Notes under the pieces: model-generated
The model's database searches: none
The model's input: only the letters and a program-made list of their open reading frames with translations
What the model was told of the DNA's origin: nothing
Shown: positions 8,430 through 17,719 of the stretch, one piece after another
Position numbering within the stretch: the stretch's first letter is position 1
How the letters are laid out: each line of letters opens with the position of its first letter
Translations under genes and position numbers: made by a program
Source: Marinobacter nauticus
GTDB taxonomy: Bacteria > Pseudomonadota > Gammaproteobacteria > Pseudomonadales > Oleiphilaceae
Assembly (NCBI RefSeq): GCF_003634635.1
Contig: NZ_RBJB01000003.1
Span: 558,001-622,000 of the forward strand
DNA length: 64,000 nucleotides
Direction: 5' to 3'

Positions 8430-9029
8430 ATGAGAGACATGTCCCGCATGAGGGTTCGAGTGGTTAACAGGTCGGCACTCTTGTTATGCATGGTGCTTGT
8501 ATTTTCATTTTTTCTTCCACCTCAATTGTTGCAGTGGCAACCGGACACAATCACATCCGGCCAGTGGTGGCGCTTGTTTACGGGTCACCTGGTTCACCTG
8601 AACGTGAACCATCTCCTGTTGAATCTGGCAGGCGTGCTTATTCTCGCTCTTCTGTTCCCACGCTTCCTGCCTGTCGGCAGGTTACTCTGGATCACACTGC
8701 TGATGGCCGCAGCGATCTCCCTGGGACTATTGTCGCTCCGGCCAGACCTGGCCAGCTATCGAGGATTCTCCGGCTGTATCCACGGCCTGGCCGCAGTTCT
8801 GGCAATGAGAGAGCTGAAAACGGATCGCTGGCTTTCCATCACTCTGCTTGCAGCACTGTCCGTGAAACTTGTTTTGGAAGGTTTTGGACTGGCCGGTTCC
8901 CAGACCACGGCCCTGATTGGAGGACCGGTAATCTGGGAGGCCCATGCACTGGGTTTCGCTTCCGGACTGCTGATTGCCGGAGCCGGCTTTATCCGGCGCC
9001 GAACGCCAAAGCAATCATCACTGGAATAA
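8430..9029 (+). CDS. rrtA: Rhombosortase (GlyGly-CTERM-specific rhomboid protease)
   Basis: A 199-residue polytopic membrane protein of the small rhomboid type. The catalytic Ser lies in GFSGCIHG (Ser114) and the catalytic His in WEAHALG (His172). An early HLVHLNVNHLLLNL matches the conserved His/Asn loop of rhomboids. Size and motifs fit the rhombosortase subfamily, and the adjacent divergent gene encodes a GlyGly-CTERM protease, its expected substrate. The start could instead be the ATG at 8439 or 8448; no site is clearly preferred. The last 41 bases overlap the convergent AEC transporter gene. Confidence 0.88.
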   Translation: MRDMSRMRVRVVNRSALLLCMVLVFSFFLPPQLLQWQPDTITSGQWWRLFTGHLVHLNVNHLLLNLAGVLILALLFPRFLPVGRLLWITLLMAAAISLGLLSLRPDLASYRGFSGCIHGLAAVLAMRELKTDRWLSITLLAALSVKLVLEGFGLAGSQTTALIGGPVIWEAHALGFASGLLIAGAGFIRRRTPKQSSLE

Positions 9030-9915
9030 AACCGAGGGCAAACAAGGTACTGAGCAACGTAGTACCCGCTGCCTGCCTGGGTGAGGCCTCCAGCAAAGTC
9101 GCAATCACCACGGTATTGGCGGCAATCGGTGTGATGGAAATCAGGAAAATGGCCTGGTGCACCGCCGGCTCGTAGATTCCCAGAAGCGCTGAATCCACCC
9201 ACCAGAACACAATAGCCACCAACGGCCAGATCACAAACTTGCCGAAAAAGGCCAGCGCCGTGAACCGAGGGTTGCCGGCCAACCCCCGGAAGCTTGTAAT
9301 GCCCATGCCGATTATCATCATACCGAGAATGCTGTAGGCGCCTCGCAGGTTGTCAAACAGCGGAACGAAAATATCCGGAATGCCTATCCCGGCCAGATTC
9401 AGGACCACCGCTGCCAGAAAGGCATACACCGAAGGCAGCTTAAGCACCCGCCACAGTGCATCCTTGATGCTATACCGCCCCCTTGCGGCAAGATAGAAGC
9501 CGACGGAATTCTCAAAAAGCGTCGTGCCCAACATACAGACAATATAAAGCCCCAGCCCCTCTTCCCCGAACAAGAGCAATGCGACTGGCACCCCGAAGTA
9601 ACCGGTGTTACCCGAGCCTACGCACAGGGGAATTATGTTCGCACTGCCATCGGACAGCGCCTTTTTGGCCAGCTTCAACTGAACCAGCCCCAGTACCGAT
9701 GACGTTCCGAAAACAAGGAAGGGGAGCAGGATCACCTCAGGGCTCAGCGGCGCCGCCATTACGCCGGAAAACACCACTGACGGTGTGACGATGTAGAGCA
9801 TGATGCCGGCTATATGTCGGCCACTGGCTTCCAGGAACCGACCCGCAATCCAACCCAGTGCAACGGTGACATAAAGCGGAAGAAGTTTAAGCAGCAGGGC
9901 CAGGGCGGCAGACAT
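8989..9915 (-). CDS. AEC-family transporter (auxin efflux carrier-like permease)
   Basis: A 308-residue membrane protein with about ten hydrophobic segments. The central GSGNTGYFGVPVALLLFG segment is the conserved NxGxxG/P region of the auxin efflux carrier superfamily. Bacterial members move carboxylates such as malate or malonate, but the substrate here is unknown. The start at 9915 has GGAGAG just upstream; an in-frame start at 9948 gives an extension with no conserved features. It is convergent with and overlaps the rhombosortase gene by 41 bases. Confidence 0.88.
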   Translation of the reverse strand: MSAALALLLKLLPLYVTVALGWIAGRFLEASGRHIAGIMLYIVTPSVVFSGVMAAPLSPEVILLPFLVFGTSSVLGLVQLKLAKKALSDGSANIIPLCVGSGNTGYFGVPVALLLFGEEGLGLYIVCMLGTTLFENSVGFYLAARGRYSIKDALWRVLKLPSVYAFLAAVVLNLAGIGIPDIFVPLFDNLRGAYSILGMMIIGMGITSFRGLAGNPRFTALAFFGKFVIWPLVAIVFWWVDSALLGIYEPAVHQAIFLISITPIAANTVVIATLLEASPRQAAGTTLLSTLFALGFIPVMIALAFGAG

Positions 9916-10020
9916 GATCTCTCCGGGCGTAAAACCTTGAAAATACAACCAGCGGGGCAGTCTACCACCTACCCATCAAGAGGTAACTCCCCAGCGCAAT
10001 AGAGAAACCCGGGATCATCT

Positions 10021-10034
10021 TTGATAATCATCAA
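10021..10034 (+). promoter_or_regulatory. Perfect FNR/DNR box upstream of norC
   Basis: TTGAT-AATC-ATCAA is an exact match to the FNR/DNR consensus. A -10-like TATATC lies at 10055-10060, which would put transcription start near 10068 and the box centre about 41 bases upstream, the usual class II activator position. It should switch on norCB when oxygen is low and NO or nitrite is present. Confidence 0.9.
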
Positions 10035-10105
10035 TAGCATTAGGGATGCATCTTTATATCCTAGTGGGGCAGTCAGGTATTCGTAACAACCAAGGAGAGA
10101 GACCA

Positions 10106-11981
<1,876 letters not shown>

Positions 11982-11993
11982 TAAAGCCTGATC

Positions 11994-12015
11994 GCCGGGG
12001 CCTTCGGGCCCCGGC
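11994..12015 (+). other. Strong GC hairpin between norB and the ferredoxin gene
   Basis: GCCGGGGCC (11994-12002) and GGCCCCGGC (12007-12015) form a nine-pair stem with a TTCG loop. No run of T follows, so it is not a simple terminator. It is better explained as an mRNA-stabilising or partial-attenuation hairpin that sets norCB above the downstream genes. Confidence 0.7.
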
Positions 12016-12042
12016 ACATTCCCGAAACCCTGGATAACCTCT

Positions 12043-12993
12043 GTGCATGCGCAAACCGTCAACCCGAAAGACACCCTCCAGCAGAAGCGCCTGATTACCC
12101 GCAGCGCCTTCTTCCTGCTGTTTTTGCTTGCGCCTGTACTCAATATTTTCCGTTACGACCTGACCGAAACCCGCTTCATACTGCTGGGCTTTCCCCTGTC
12201 GTTTAACCTGAATCTGGACTGGGTCGCCAAGAGCACTCCGGCCGAGGTGGCTGGCCAGATCCTGTTCTGGTTTGTATTGCCCATTCTCGTGCTGGTGCCA
12301 CTGGTGCTCTGGATTGCCTTCAAGTGGGGCCGCCTGTATTGCGGCTGGCTGTGCCCGCATTTCTCCGTGGTGGAAGCCATCAACGACCTGATGACCCGCA
12401 TAACCGGCCGCCCAACCCTCTGGGAAGCCCTGAAAAAAGGCAGCACGGGCAAGGCCATTCACTGGGCCGGCCTGACCCTGGTATGCGCGCTCATTGGTTT
12501 TTCCTGGGCCCTGGCATTACTTTCATACCTGCTGCCACCCATGCCCCTGTATACCGATCTGGTTACCGGCCAGCTTGGCCTGTACCCGGGCATTTTCCTG
12601 GCCGTGGCAACCGCCGTTTTTACCTTCGATTTCCTGTTTGCCCGGCACCTCTTCTGCAAATACGGCTGCGCAGTGGGGCTGGTACAAAGCATTGCCTGGA
12701 TGACCAACGGCAAGGGCCGGGTAGTTACTTTCGACACCAAGCGCGCTGCCGCCTGCCGGGATTGCACCAAGGCCTGCGACGAGGCCTGCCCCATGCGACT
12801 GCCTACCCGCAGCCACAAACGCGCGAAATTCAGCTGCACCCAGTGCCTGCAGTGCGTGAGCGCCTGCCGGGACGTGCAGAAAGACAATCCCGAGGGCTCC
12901 CTGCTGACCTGGGAGCCCGGCGAACCTGGCAAACAGACGGTGCTGATTCCCGTGCGCCAGGTGGAATCCACCCCGCGACATTCACGGGCCTGA
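12043..12993 (+). CDS. NosR/NapH/CcoG-like membrane 4Fe-4S protein
   Basis: A 316-residue polytopic protein with four or five membrane segments. It has the CGWLCP motif and a second membrane-loop cysteine pair (FCKYGC) typical of NosR/NapH/RdxA-CcoG proteins, then two ferredoxin motifs: CRDCTKACDEACP and CTQCLQCVSAC. It should move electrons across or along the inner membrane, or help in metal-centre assembly. Placement between norB and norD suggests it supports the NO reductase. The start is a GTG at 12043; a nearby ATG is out of frame. The exact partner is unknown. Confidence 0.85.
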   Translation: MHAQTVNPKDTLQQKRLITRSAFFLLFLLAPVLNIFRYDLTETRFILLGFPLSFNLNLDWVAKSTPAEVAGQILFWFVLPILVLVPLVLWIAFKWGRLYCGWLCPHFSVVEAINDLMTRITGRPTLWEALKKGSTGKAIHWAGLTLVCALIGFSWALALLSYLLPPMPLYTDLVTGQLGLYPGIFLAVATAVFTFDFLFARHLFCKYGCAVGLVQSIAWMTNGKGRVVTFDTKRAAACRDCTKACDEACPMRLPTRSHKRAKFSCTQCLQCVSACRDVQKDNPEGSLLTWEPGEPGKQTVLIPVRQVESTPRHSRA

Positions 12994-13009
12994 ACGACGA
13001 GGACACGAG

Positions 13010-14833
13010 ATGGAAGAGTGGGTCGGACTAAAATGGCACGACTACGTAACCCGCCAGGCCATGGGCGAATTCCCCGAGTACGCCGTGCATCTGAAAGACG
13101 AAGCCCGCACACTCGGCGTTATGTTCCGGGCCATGGGTGGAGACCCCGCGCTGAGTCTGGTTACTGCTGAACCCCGGCATTTCCAGATTCGCCGACGATT
13201 CCTGCAGAAGCTGGCCGGCACCCACCGCAAATTTGAACTGGCCTGGCGCGATGAAGAAAGCCTGCGCCTGCCAGACAGACTGGCCCTGTTCCCGTCCTGC
13301 AAGGTGAATCGGGAGCTGTACCTGTGGCTGGCAGCCCTCGCGTCGCTCGGAGAAATTCACCACCACAGCTGGCTGCAAGGCAATCAGGCCATGGTGCAGG
13401 AATTGCTGAGCCGCTGGCCGGGCCTGGAGCCCATGTACCAGCGGTTGGTAAAACACACGCTGCAGTGGCGCCCAGAACCAGACAGCCTGCGTGGCAACGA
13501 AGCCAAGCGCGAGGCGGCCATTCGTCAGGCCCTGATTCACCCGGGCAGCGTAGACGACCTGCCAGAAGCCCTGACCGACCCCTGGCCGGTAGTACTCTGG
13601 CTCTACCCGGTGCTGGGCCGGGGCAAACTCAAAGGCCAGATCATTGGCGACGACAACACCATGTCCAAATCCGGTGGCCTGGCTAAAAAACGGAAACGCA
13701 GACGTGCCGAACGCGTGGACGCCTTCGACAAGGATCAGGGCCTGATGCTGTTTCGACTGGAAAGCCTGTTTTCCTGGTCTGAATTCATTCCCATCGACCG
13801 CGCCGGCGATGACAGCGAAGAAGAAGACGCCGACGCCGTGGCCGACGACATGGACATGATTTCGGTATCCCAGGACCGTCGCGAAGCCTCTTCCGCCATC
13901 AAGTTCGACCTGGATCTGCCCTCGGAAGAAAACGATGACCTGCACCTGGGCCCGGGCATTCATCTGCCCGAATGGGACTGGCGCCGCCAGGATTACCGGG
14001 AAAAATTCTGCTGCCTGCAGCCACTGCTCAGCAAAGACGCCACGCCATCGCCGCTGCCAGAGCACCTGAATCGCTCCGCCCGAACCCTGCGCCGCCAGTT
14101 CAGCGCGCTGAAACCTCTGCGCCAGTGGGAACGCCGGCAGCTGGAAGGGGAAGAGCTGGACCTGGACGCATGCCTGGAACGCATGGTGCAGCACAAACGC
14201 GGCATTGGGGAAGTGGATCAGAAGCTGTTCCGCCAGTGCAAGCAGAACCAGCGGGACCTCGCCTGCCTGGTGCTTACGGATATTTCCCTGTCGACCGATA
14301 CCTACATCAATAACCACCAGCGGGTGATCGACATTGCCCGGGATGGCCTGCAACTGCTGAGCGAGGCGCTCACCGCCAGCCGTGACCCGTTTGCCCTGTT
14401 TGCCTTCTCCTCAAGGCGGCGGGACCACATTCGCTTCCACCACATCAAGAGTTTCGACGAGCCTTACAACGACACCACAAGAGGCCGTATCCAGGCCCTG
14501 GAACCGGGCTACTACACCCGTATGGGCGCCGCCATCCGTCAGTCCATAAAACTGCTACAGACCCGGCCAGAGCACCAGAAAATCCTGCTTCTGCTGACCG
14601 ACGGCAAACCCAACGACCTGGACCTGTACGAAGGTCGCTACGGCGTGGAAGACACCCGCATGGCCGTACAGGAGGCCCACAAGGCAGGGCTGACACCGTT
14701 CTGCGTGACCATCGACGAAGAAGCAAACGAATACCTGCCCTACGTATTCGGCAGCAGCAACTTCGTGGTCATCAAAGACCCGACCCAGCTGCCCGGTCAA
14801 CTACCCAAGCTATACATGAACCTGACCCGTTAA
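13010..14833 (+). CDS. norD: NorD, VWA-domain activation protein of NO reductase
   Basis: A 607-residue cytoplasmic protein with a C-terminal von Willebrand A domain: DISLSTD (MIDAS start, about residue 422), then ALFAFSSRRRD and LLLLTDGKPND. Mid-region residues 240-310 are acidic and low complexity. NorD works with the MoxR-type ATPase NorQ/NirQ to insert the non-heme iron into NorB. It lies 16 bases after the ferredoxin gene and 11 before norE. The partner ATPase is nearby on the other strand. Confidence 0.95.
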   Translation: MEEWVGLKWHDYVTRQAMGEFPEYAVHLKDEARTLGVMFRAMGGDPALSLVTAEPRHFQIRRRFLQKLAGTHRKFELAWRDEESLRLPDRLALFPSCKVNRELYLWLAALASLGEIHHHSWLQGNQAMVQELLSRWPGLEPMYQRLVKHTLQWRPEPDSLRGNEAKREAAIRQALIHPGSVDDLPEALTDPWPVVLWLYPVLGRGKLKGQIIGDDNTMSKSGGLAKKRKRRRAERVDAFDKDQGLMLFRLESLFSWSEFIPIDRAGDDSEEEDADAVADDMDMISVSQDRREASSAIKFDLDLPSEENDDLHLGPGIHLPEWDWRRQDYREKFCCLQPLLSKDATPSPLPEHLNRSARTLRRQFSALKPLRQWERRQLEGEELDLDACLERMVQHKRGIGEVDQKLFRQCKQNQRDLACLVLTDISLSTDTYINNHQRVIDIARDGLQLLSEALTASRDPFALFAFSSRRRDHIRFHHIKSFDEPYNDTTRGRIQALEPGYYTRMGAAIRQSIKLLQTRPEHQKILLLLTDGKPNDLDLYEGRYGVEDTRMAVQEAHKAGLTPFCVTIDEEANEYLPYVFGSSNFVVIKDPTQLPGQLPKLYMNLTR

Positions 14834-14844
14834 CGGAGAACGCA

Positions 14845-15420
14845 ATGGCTGATGCTCACGCCGCCCACAGGCGGCATCTGCCCGGTGACATCGCGGTATG
14901 GTTTTTCATCTTCGCGGAACTGGCCGTGTTCGGCATCCTGTTCATCGGCTACGGCGTGGCCCGAAGCCTGGACCCGGCCACCTTCTCCGCCGGCAAGGAG
15001 GCCCTACATCCCTGGACCGGACTGATCAACACCGTTGGCCTGATCACCGCCAGCTACCTGGTCGCCCTGTCCGTTCATCGCTTGCGGGACCGAAAAGCCG
15101 GCACAACTGCCCTGCTCTGGGCCGCCATCGCGGCCTCGTCTGTTTACACCTTCGGCAAGCTCTACGAATACGCGGACCTCTACGCCAACGGCTACAACCT
15201 GGGCACCGACACCTTTTTCATGTTCTATTTCTTCCTGACGTTCTTCCACTTCATGCACGTGGTGCTGGGCCAGATCATCCTCGTGGTGCTGGCGGTAAAG
15301 GTGAAAAAAGGCGACTACAACGGCGACGACATGAACGGCATGGAGTCCGGCGCCTCCTACTGGCACATGGTCGACCTGGTGTGGCTGGTGCTGTTCCCGA
15401 TGCTCTACGTTCTGGCCTGA
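14845..15420 (+). CDS. norE: NorE, cytochrome oxidase subunit III-like protein
   Basis: A 191-residue membrane protein with five helices of the heme-copper oxidase subunit III family, including GDIAVWFFIFAELAVFG at the N-terminus and a terminal SGASYWHMVDLVWLVLF helix. NorE is an accessory of cNOR: loss in other denitrifiers lowers NO reductase activity, but its chemistry is unclear. The ATG is preceded by GGAGA and the gene is 11 bases from norF. Confidence 0.93.
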   Translation: MADAHAAHRRHLPGDIAVWFFIFAELAVFGILFIGYGVARSLDPATFSAGKEALHPWTGLINTVGLITASYLVALSVHRLRDRKAGTTALLWAAIAASSVYTFGKLYEYADLYANGYNLGTDTFFMFYFFLTFFHFMHVVLGQIILVVLAVKVKKGDYNGDDMNGMESGASYWHMVDLVWLVLFPMLYVLA

Positions 15421-15430
15421 GGAGGCTGAT

Positions 15431-15670
15431 ATGTTAGCGGTTTATGTGGCCTTGATGATCTGCACCATGGCTCCTGTTGTGGCTATGCAGGCTGGCGCGG
15501 ATATGTCGGTTCTCATTTGGCTGGTTTTTGGACTGGTGATTGTGAAAGCAGTCCTGCTGGTAGATCACTTCATGGAAATGAAGCATGCCCCCTGGGGCTG
15601 GAGAATGGCGGCGCAAGGATGGGCTGTTGTCGTTGTCTCGGTACTGGCAGGAATTCACCTGGTCGGCTGA
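15431..15670 (+). CDS. norF: NorF, cytochrome oxidase subunit IV-like small protein
   Basis: A 79-residue protein with two or three helices and the DHFMEMKHAP motif seen in the NorF/Cox4-like family. It ends the nor operon. GAGG just before the ATG gives a good ribosome site. Its role is accessory to NorCB, as for NorE. Downstream is a palindromic element, then the convergent end of the nirQ operon. Confidence 0.88.
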   Translation: MLAVYVALMICTMAPVVAMQAGADMSVLIWLVFGLVIVKAVLLVDHFMEMKHAPWGWRMAAQGWAVVVVSVLAGIHLVG

Positions 15671-15718
15671 CACCTGAGCCGGACGCAACGGTAGCCTTCC
15701 AGGCTGGAGCTTGCACCA

Positions 15719-15824
15719 TGGCGGGGGTAGGCCTTCCAAAAACCGCTCCTTACGGCACATCCATGTGGCGCTTCTGCTCCGCCATCAATGGCTCCGCACA
15801 TTTTTGGAAGGCCTACCCCCGCCA
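15719..15824. repeat. Palindromic intergenic element A (24-bp perfect arms)
   Basis: Two perfectly complementary 24-base arms lie at 15719-15742 and 15801-15824 around a 58-base core. The core contains two small palindromes, ACATCCATGT (15757-15766) and CCATCAATGG (15782-15791). It sits between the convergent ends of norF and the small membrane gene, where it could stop transcription from both sides. It has no coding capacity I can support. The core matches that of element B at 46793-46888, although the arms do not. Confidence 0.85.
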
Positions 15825-15844
15825 CGGCGCCCTGACTCTGGTGG

Positions 15845-16219
15845 TTACAGCAACTTCTTCGGAAATGTCGGCGGCTTGTTGCCGATTGCCTGAGCCAGGG
15901 AAATCATTCCCCAGAGTACGAACGACGTGTGCAGCACCACTGCCCAGACGATTGCGTAAGTCCAGAACAAACCGGTGTTGCCGTAAATAAACCAGCAAAC
16001 AGCAACCCCCGAACTGATCAGCATAGCTCCCAGTATCGACATATAAACCGCCGCCTTGCTATGGGCCCGCCGCAACGCATGCGCATCACCGGATTTCATG
16101 GCAATCGTCAGTAACACAACGAAGCCGATAATCGGCAACGCCAGCAGGTTCAGCAAATACCAGATAACCGGAGCAATCGCCCCGGGCGGTTCAGTCTTCG
16201 GACTGCCCGAATACGGCAT
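15845..16219 (-). CDS. Small membrane protein of the nirQ operon, unknown function
   Basis: A 124-residue protein with three clear membrane helices (about residues 17-42, 57-80 and 84-112). I do not recognise the family. Its start overlaps the end of nirQ by 29 bases in a different frame, so it is almost certainly translated with nirQ. It is the last gene of the leftward nirC operon. A role in denitrification, perhaps as another cNOR or cd1 accessory like NorE/NorF, is inferred only from linkage. Confidence 0.75.
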   Translation of the reverse strand: MPYSGSPKTEPPGAIAPVIWYLLNLLALPIIGFVVLLTIAMKSGDAHALRRAHSKAAVYMSILGAMLISSGVAVCWFIYGNTGLFWTYAIVWAVVLHTSFVLWGMISLAQAIGNKPPTFPKKLL

Positions 16220-16973
16220 ACACCACCTCCATCAGTGCATTCACAGTCACCGCATCATCCGACAGCGGCTCAATCATCCCGGCCCGGCAGGCCTCGATGT
16301 GGGGCATACCGGATGCGATCAGGTATACGGTGTGAATCAGCAGGCGAGTCGACGCTGCTTCTTCCAGGTCGTGGTCTTTCAGCTTGCGCAACGAAGTTGC
16401 CAGCCCCACCAGCTGCTTCGCCAGATCGGCATCGCAACCGGACTCCTCCTGCACGATGGTCTGCTCCACATCCGGCGTCGGGTAATCGAAGCTCATGGAG
16501 ACGAACCGCTGCCGGGTACTGGGCTTCATGCCCTTCAGCAGGCTCTGGTAACCCGGATTGTAGGACACCACCAGCATGAAGCCAGGGGCGGCTTTCAGCA
16601 GCTCGCCGGTGCGCTCGATGGGCAACTCCCGGCGGTCGTCCGCCAGCGGGTGCAGTACCACCGTGGTATCCTTTCGTGCTTCCACCACCTCATCAAGGTA
16701 GCAGATTCCGCCTTCCCGCACCGCCCGGGTCAGCGGGCCATCCTGCCAATAAGTGCCGTCCGGACCGATCAGGTGCCGGCCAACCAGATCAGAGGCGGTA
16801 AGGTCATCGTGGCAGGCAACGGTATAGACCGGGCGACCAAGCTTCTCCGCCATGTAACGGACGAAGCGGGTTTTACCACAACCGGTGGGGCCTTTGATCA
16901 GTACCGGCAGACCGTTTTCGGCGGCGGCGGTGAACAGTTCGACTTCGTTGCCGGCGGGTTGGTAGAAGGTCAT
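16191..16973 (-). CDS. nirQ: NirQ/NorQ, MoxR-type AAA+ ATPase
   Basis: A 260-residue member of the CbbQ/NirQ/NorQ/GpvN family. Walker A is GPTGCGKT (residues 28-35), Walker B ends CYLDEV (Asp94-Glu95), and the sensor-region VVSYNPGYQSLLKGMKPSTR follows. With NorD it remodels NO reductase for iron insertion. The ATG at 16973 has AAAAGGAAG upstream; the longer in-frame start adds 13 residues with no conservation. It lies in an operon with nirF and nirC, on the strand opposite norD. Confidence 0.95.
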   Translation of the reverse strand: MTFYQPAGNEVELFTAAAENGLPVLIKGPTGCGKTRFVRYMAEKLGRPVYTVACHDDLTASDLVGRHLIGPDGTYWQDGPLTRAVREGGICYLDEVVEARKDTTVVLHPLADDRRELPIERTGELLKAAPGFMLVVSYNPGYQSLLKGMKPSTRQRFVSMSFDYPTPDVEQTIVQEESGCDADLAKQLVGLATSLRKLKDHDLEEAASTRLLIHTVYLIASGMPHIEACRAGMIEPLSDDAVTVNALMEVVYAVFGQSED

Positions 16974-16986
16974 AAACAGCTTCCTT

Positions 16987-17718
16987 TTAAGGCTGGGAAT
17001 CGGGTGTGGCAAAGCCGTGCACCCATTCCGGAAAAAGATTGAATATCTGGCGATCGTCGCTGCGCTTCAGCTGCAGCAATGCCTTCAGACACGGCTGCAA
17101 TTCAGGATTCGCGCTGTCTGTTTTGGCGTTGGCATACCAGCCAGCACCACGGACCGGCTCGCCCTGCCAGGTGATGGCCAGGCCCTGGGATTCCAGAAAC
17201 GGCGTAACCAGCCCAAGTTCAGAGACCGACGCATGGGTGTTGTTGTGCAGCAACAAACCCAGGGCCGAGCTGAAATCCCCCGCTTCGTATCGCTGGCCCG
17301 GTTTCGGGGTTACACCCACAGTGGCCAGGGCCTGCAAAGCCAGACTGCCGGACACCGGATCGCCTCCTGCGATCAGGGATACATCCCGCCCTTCCAGCTC
17401 CCGCAGTGTTCTCACACCGGCGGTTTTACGGGTTACCCAGACCGGAGTCGGGTGCTTGCCAACGGCGTTGACGGCATCAACCAATCGGCGGTTATCTGAG
17501 CCATCCGCCCGGTACACCAGATCACTGTCGCCGGCCCGATTGAACAGCAGCTCGGCCTCACAGTCGCGGGCCTCGAGATAGCGCTGCAACCGATAACTGG
17601 CGACCGTGGTTGAGCGCGCCTCCGTCATCACCTCAACCCGCACGGAACCGTACTCCTGAGCCGCGCCTGCGTTACTGGCCAGCATCAGAAACAGCCAGGT
17701 GCCGATCGCTGGTTTCAT
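16987..17718 (-). CDS. PhnD-like periplasmic solute-binding protein in the nir operon
   Basis: A 243-residue protein with a signal peptide (MKPAIGTWLFLMLASNAGA) and a PhnD/SsuA/transferrin-type binding fold: VEVMTEARSTTVASYRLQRYLE at the N-terminus (given here as a 1-40 region), GRDVSLIAGGDPVSGSLALQ in the middle, and a late region near residue 200 with paired Asn/Lys. No ABC permease or ATPase is adjacent. Its start is one base after the nirF stop and it ends 14 bases before nirQ, so it is an integral part of the operon. The ligand is unknown; a chaperone or sensor role for a heme d1 intermediate, nitrite or metal is speculation. Confidence 0.78.
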   Translation of the reverse strand: MKPAIGTWLFLMLASNAGAAQEYGSVRVEVMTEARSTTVASYRLQRYLEARDCEAELLFNRAGDSDLVYRADGSDNRRLVDAVNAVGKHPTPVWVTRKTAGVRTLRELEGRDVSLIAGGDPVSGSLALQALATVGVTPKPGQRYEAGDFSSALGLLLHNNTHASVSELGLVTPFLESQGLAITWQGEPVRGAGWYANAKTDSANPELQPCLKALLQLKRSDDRQIFNLFPEWVHGFATPDSQP

Positions 17719-17719
17719 C

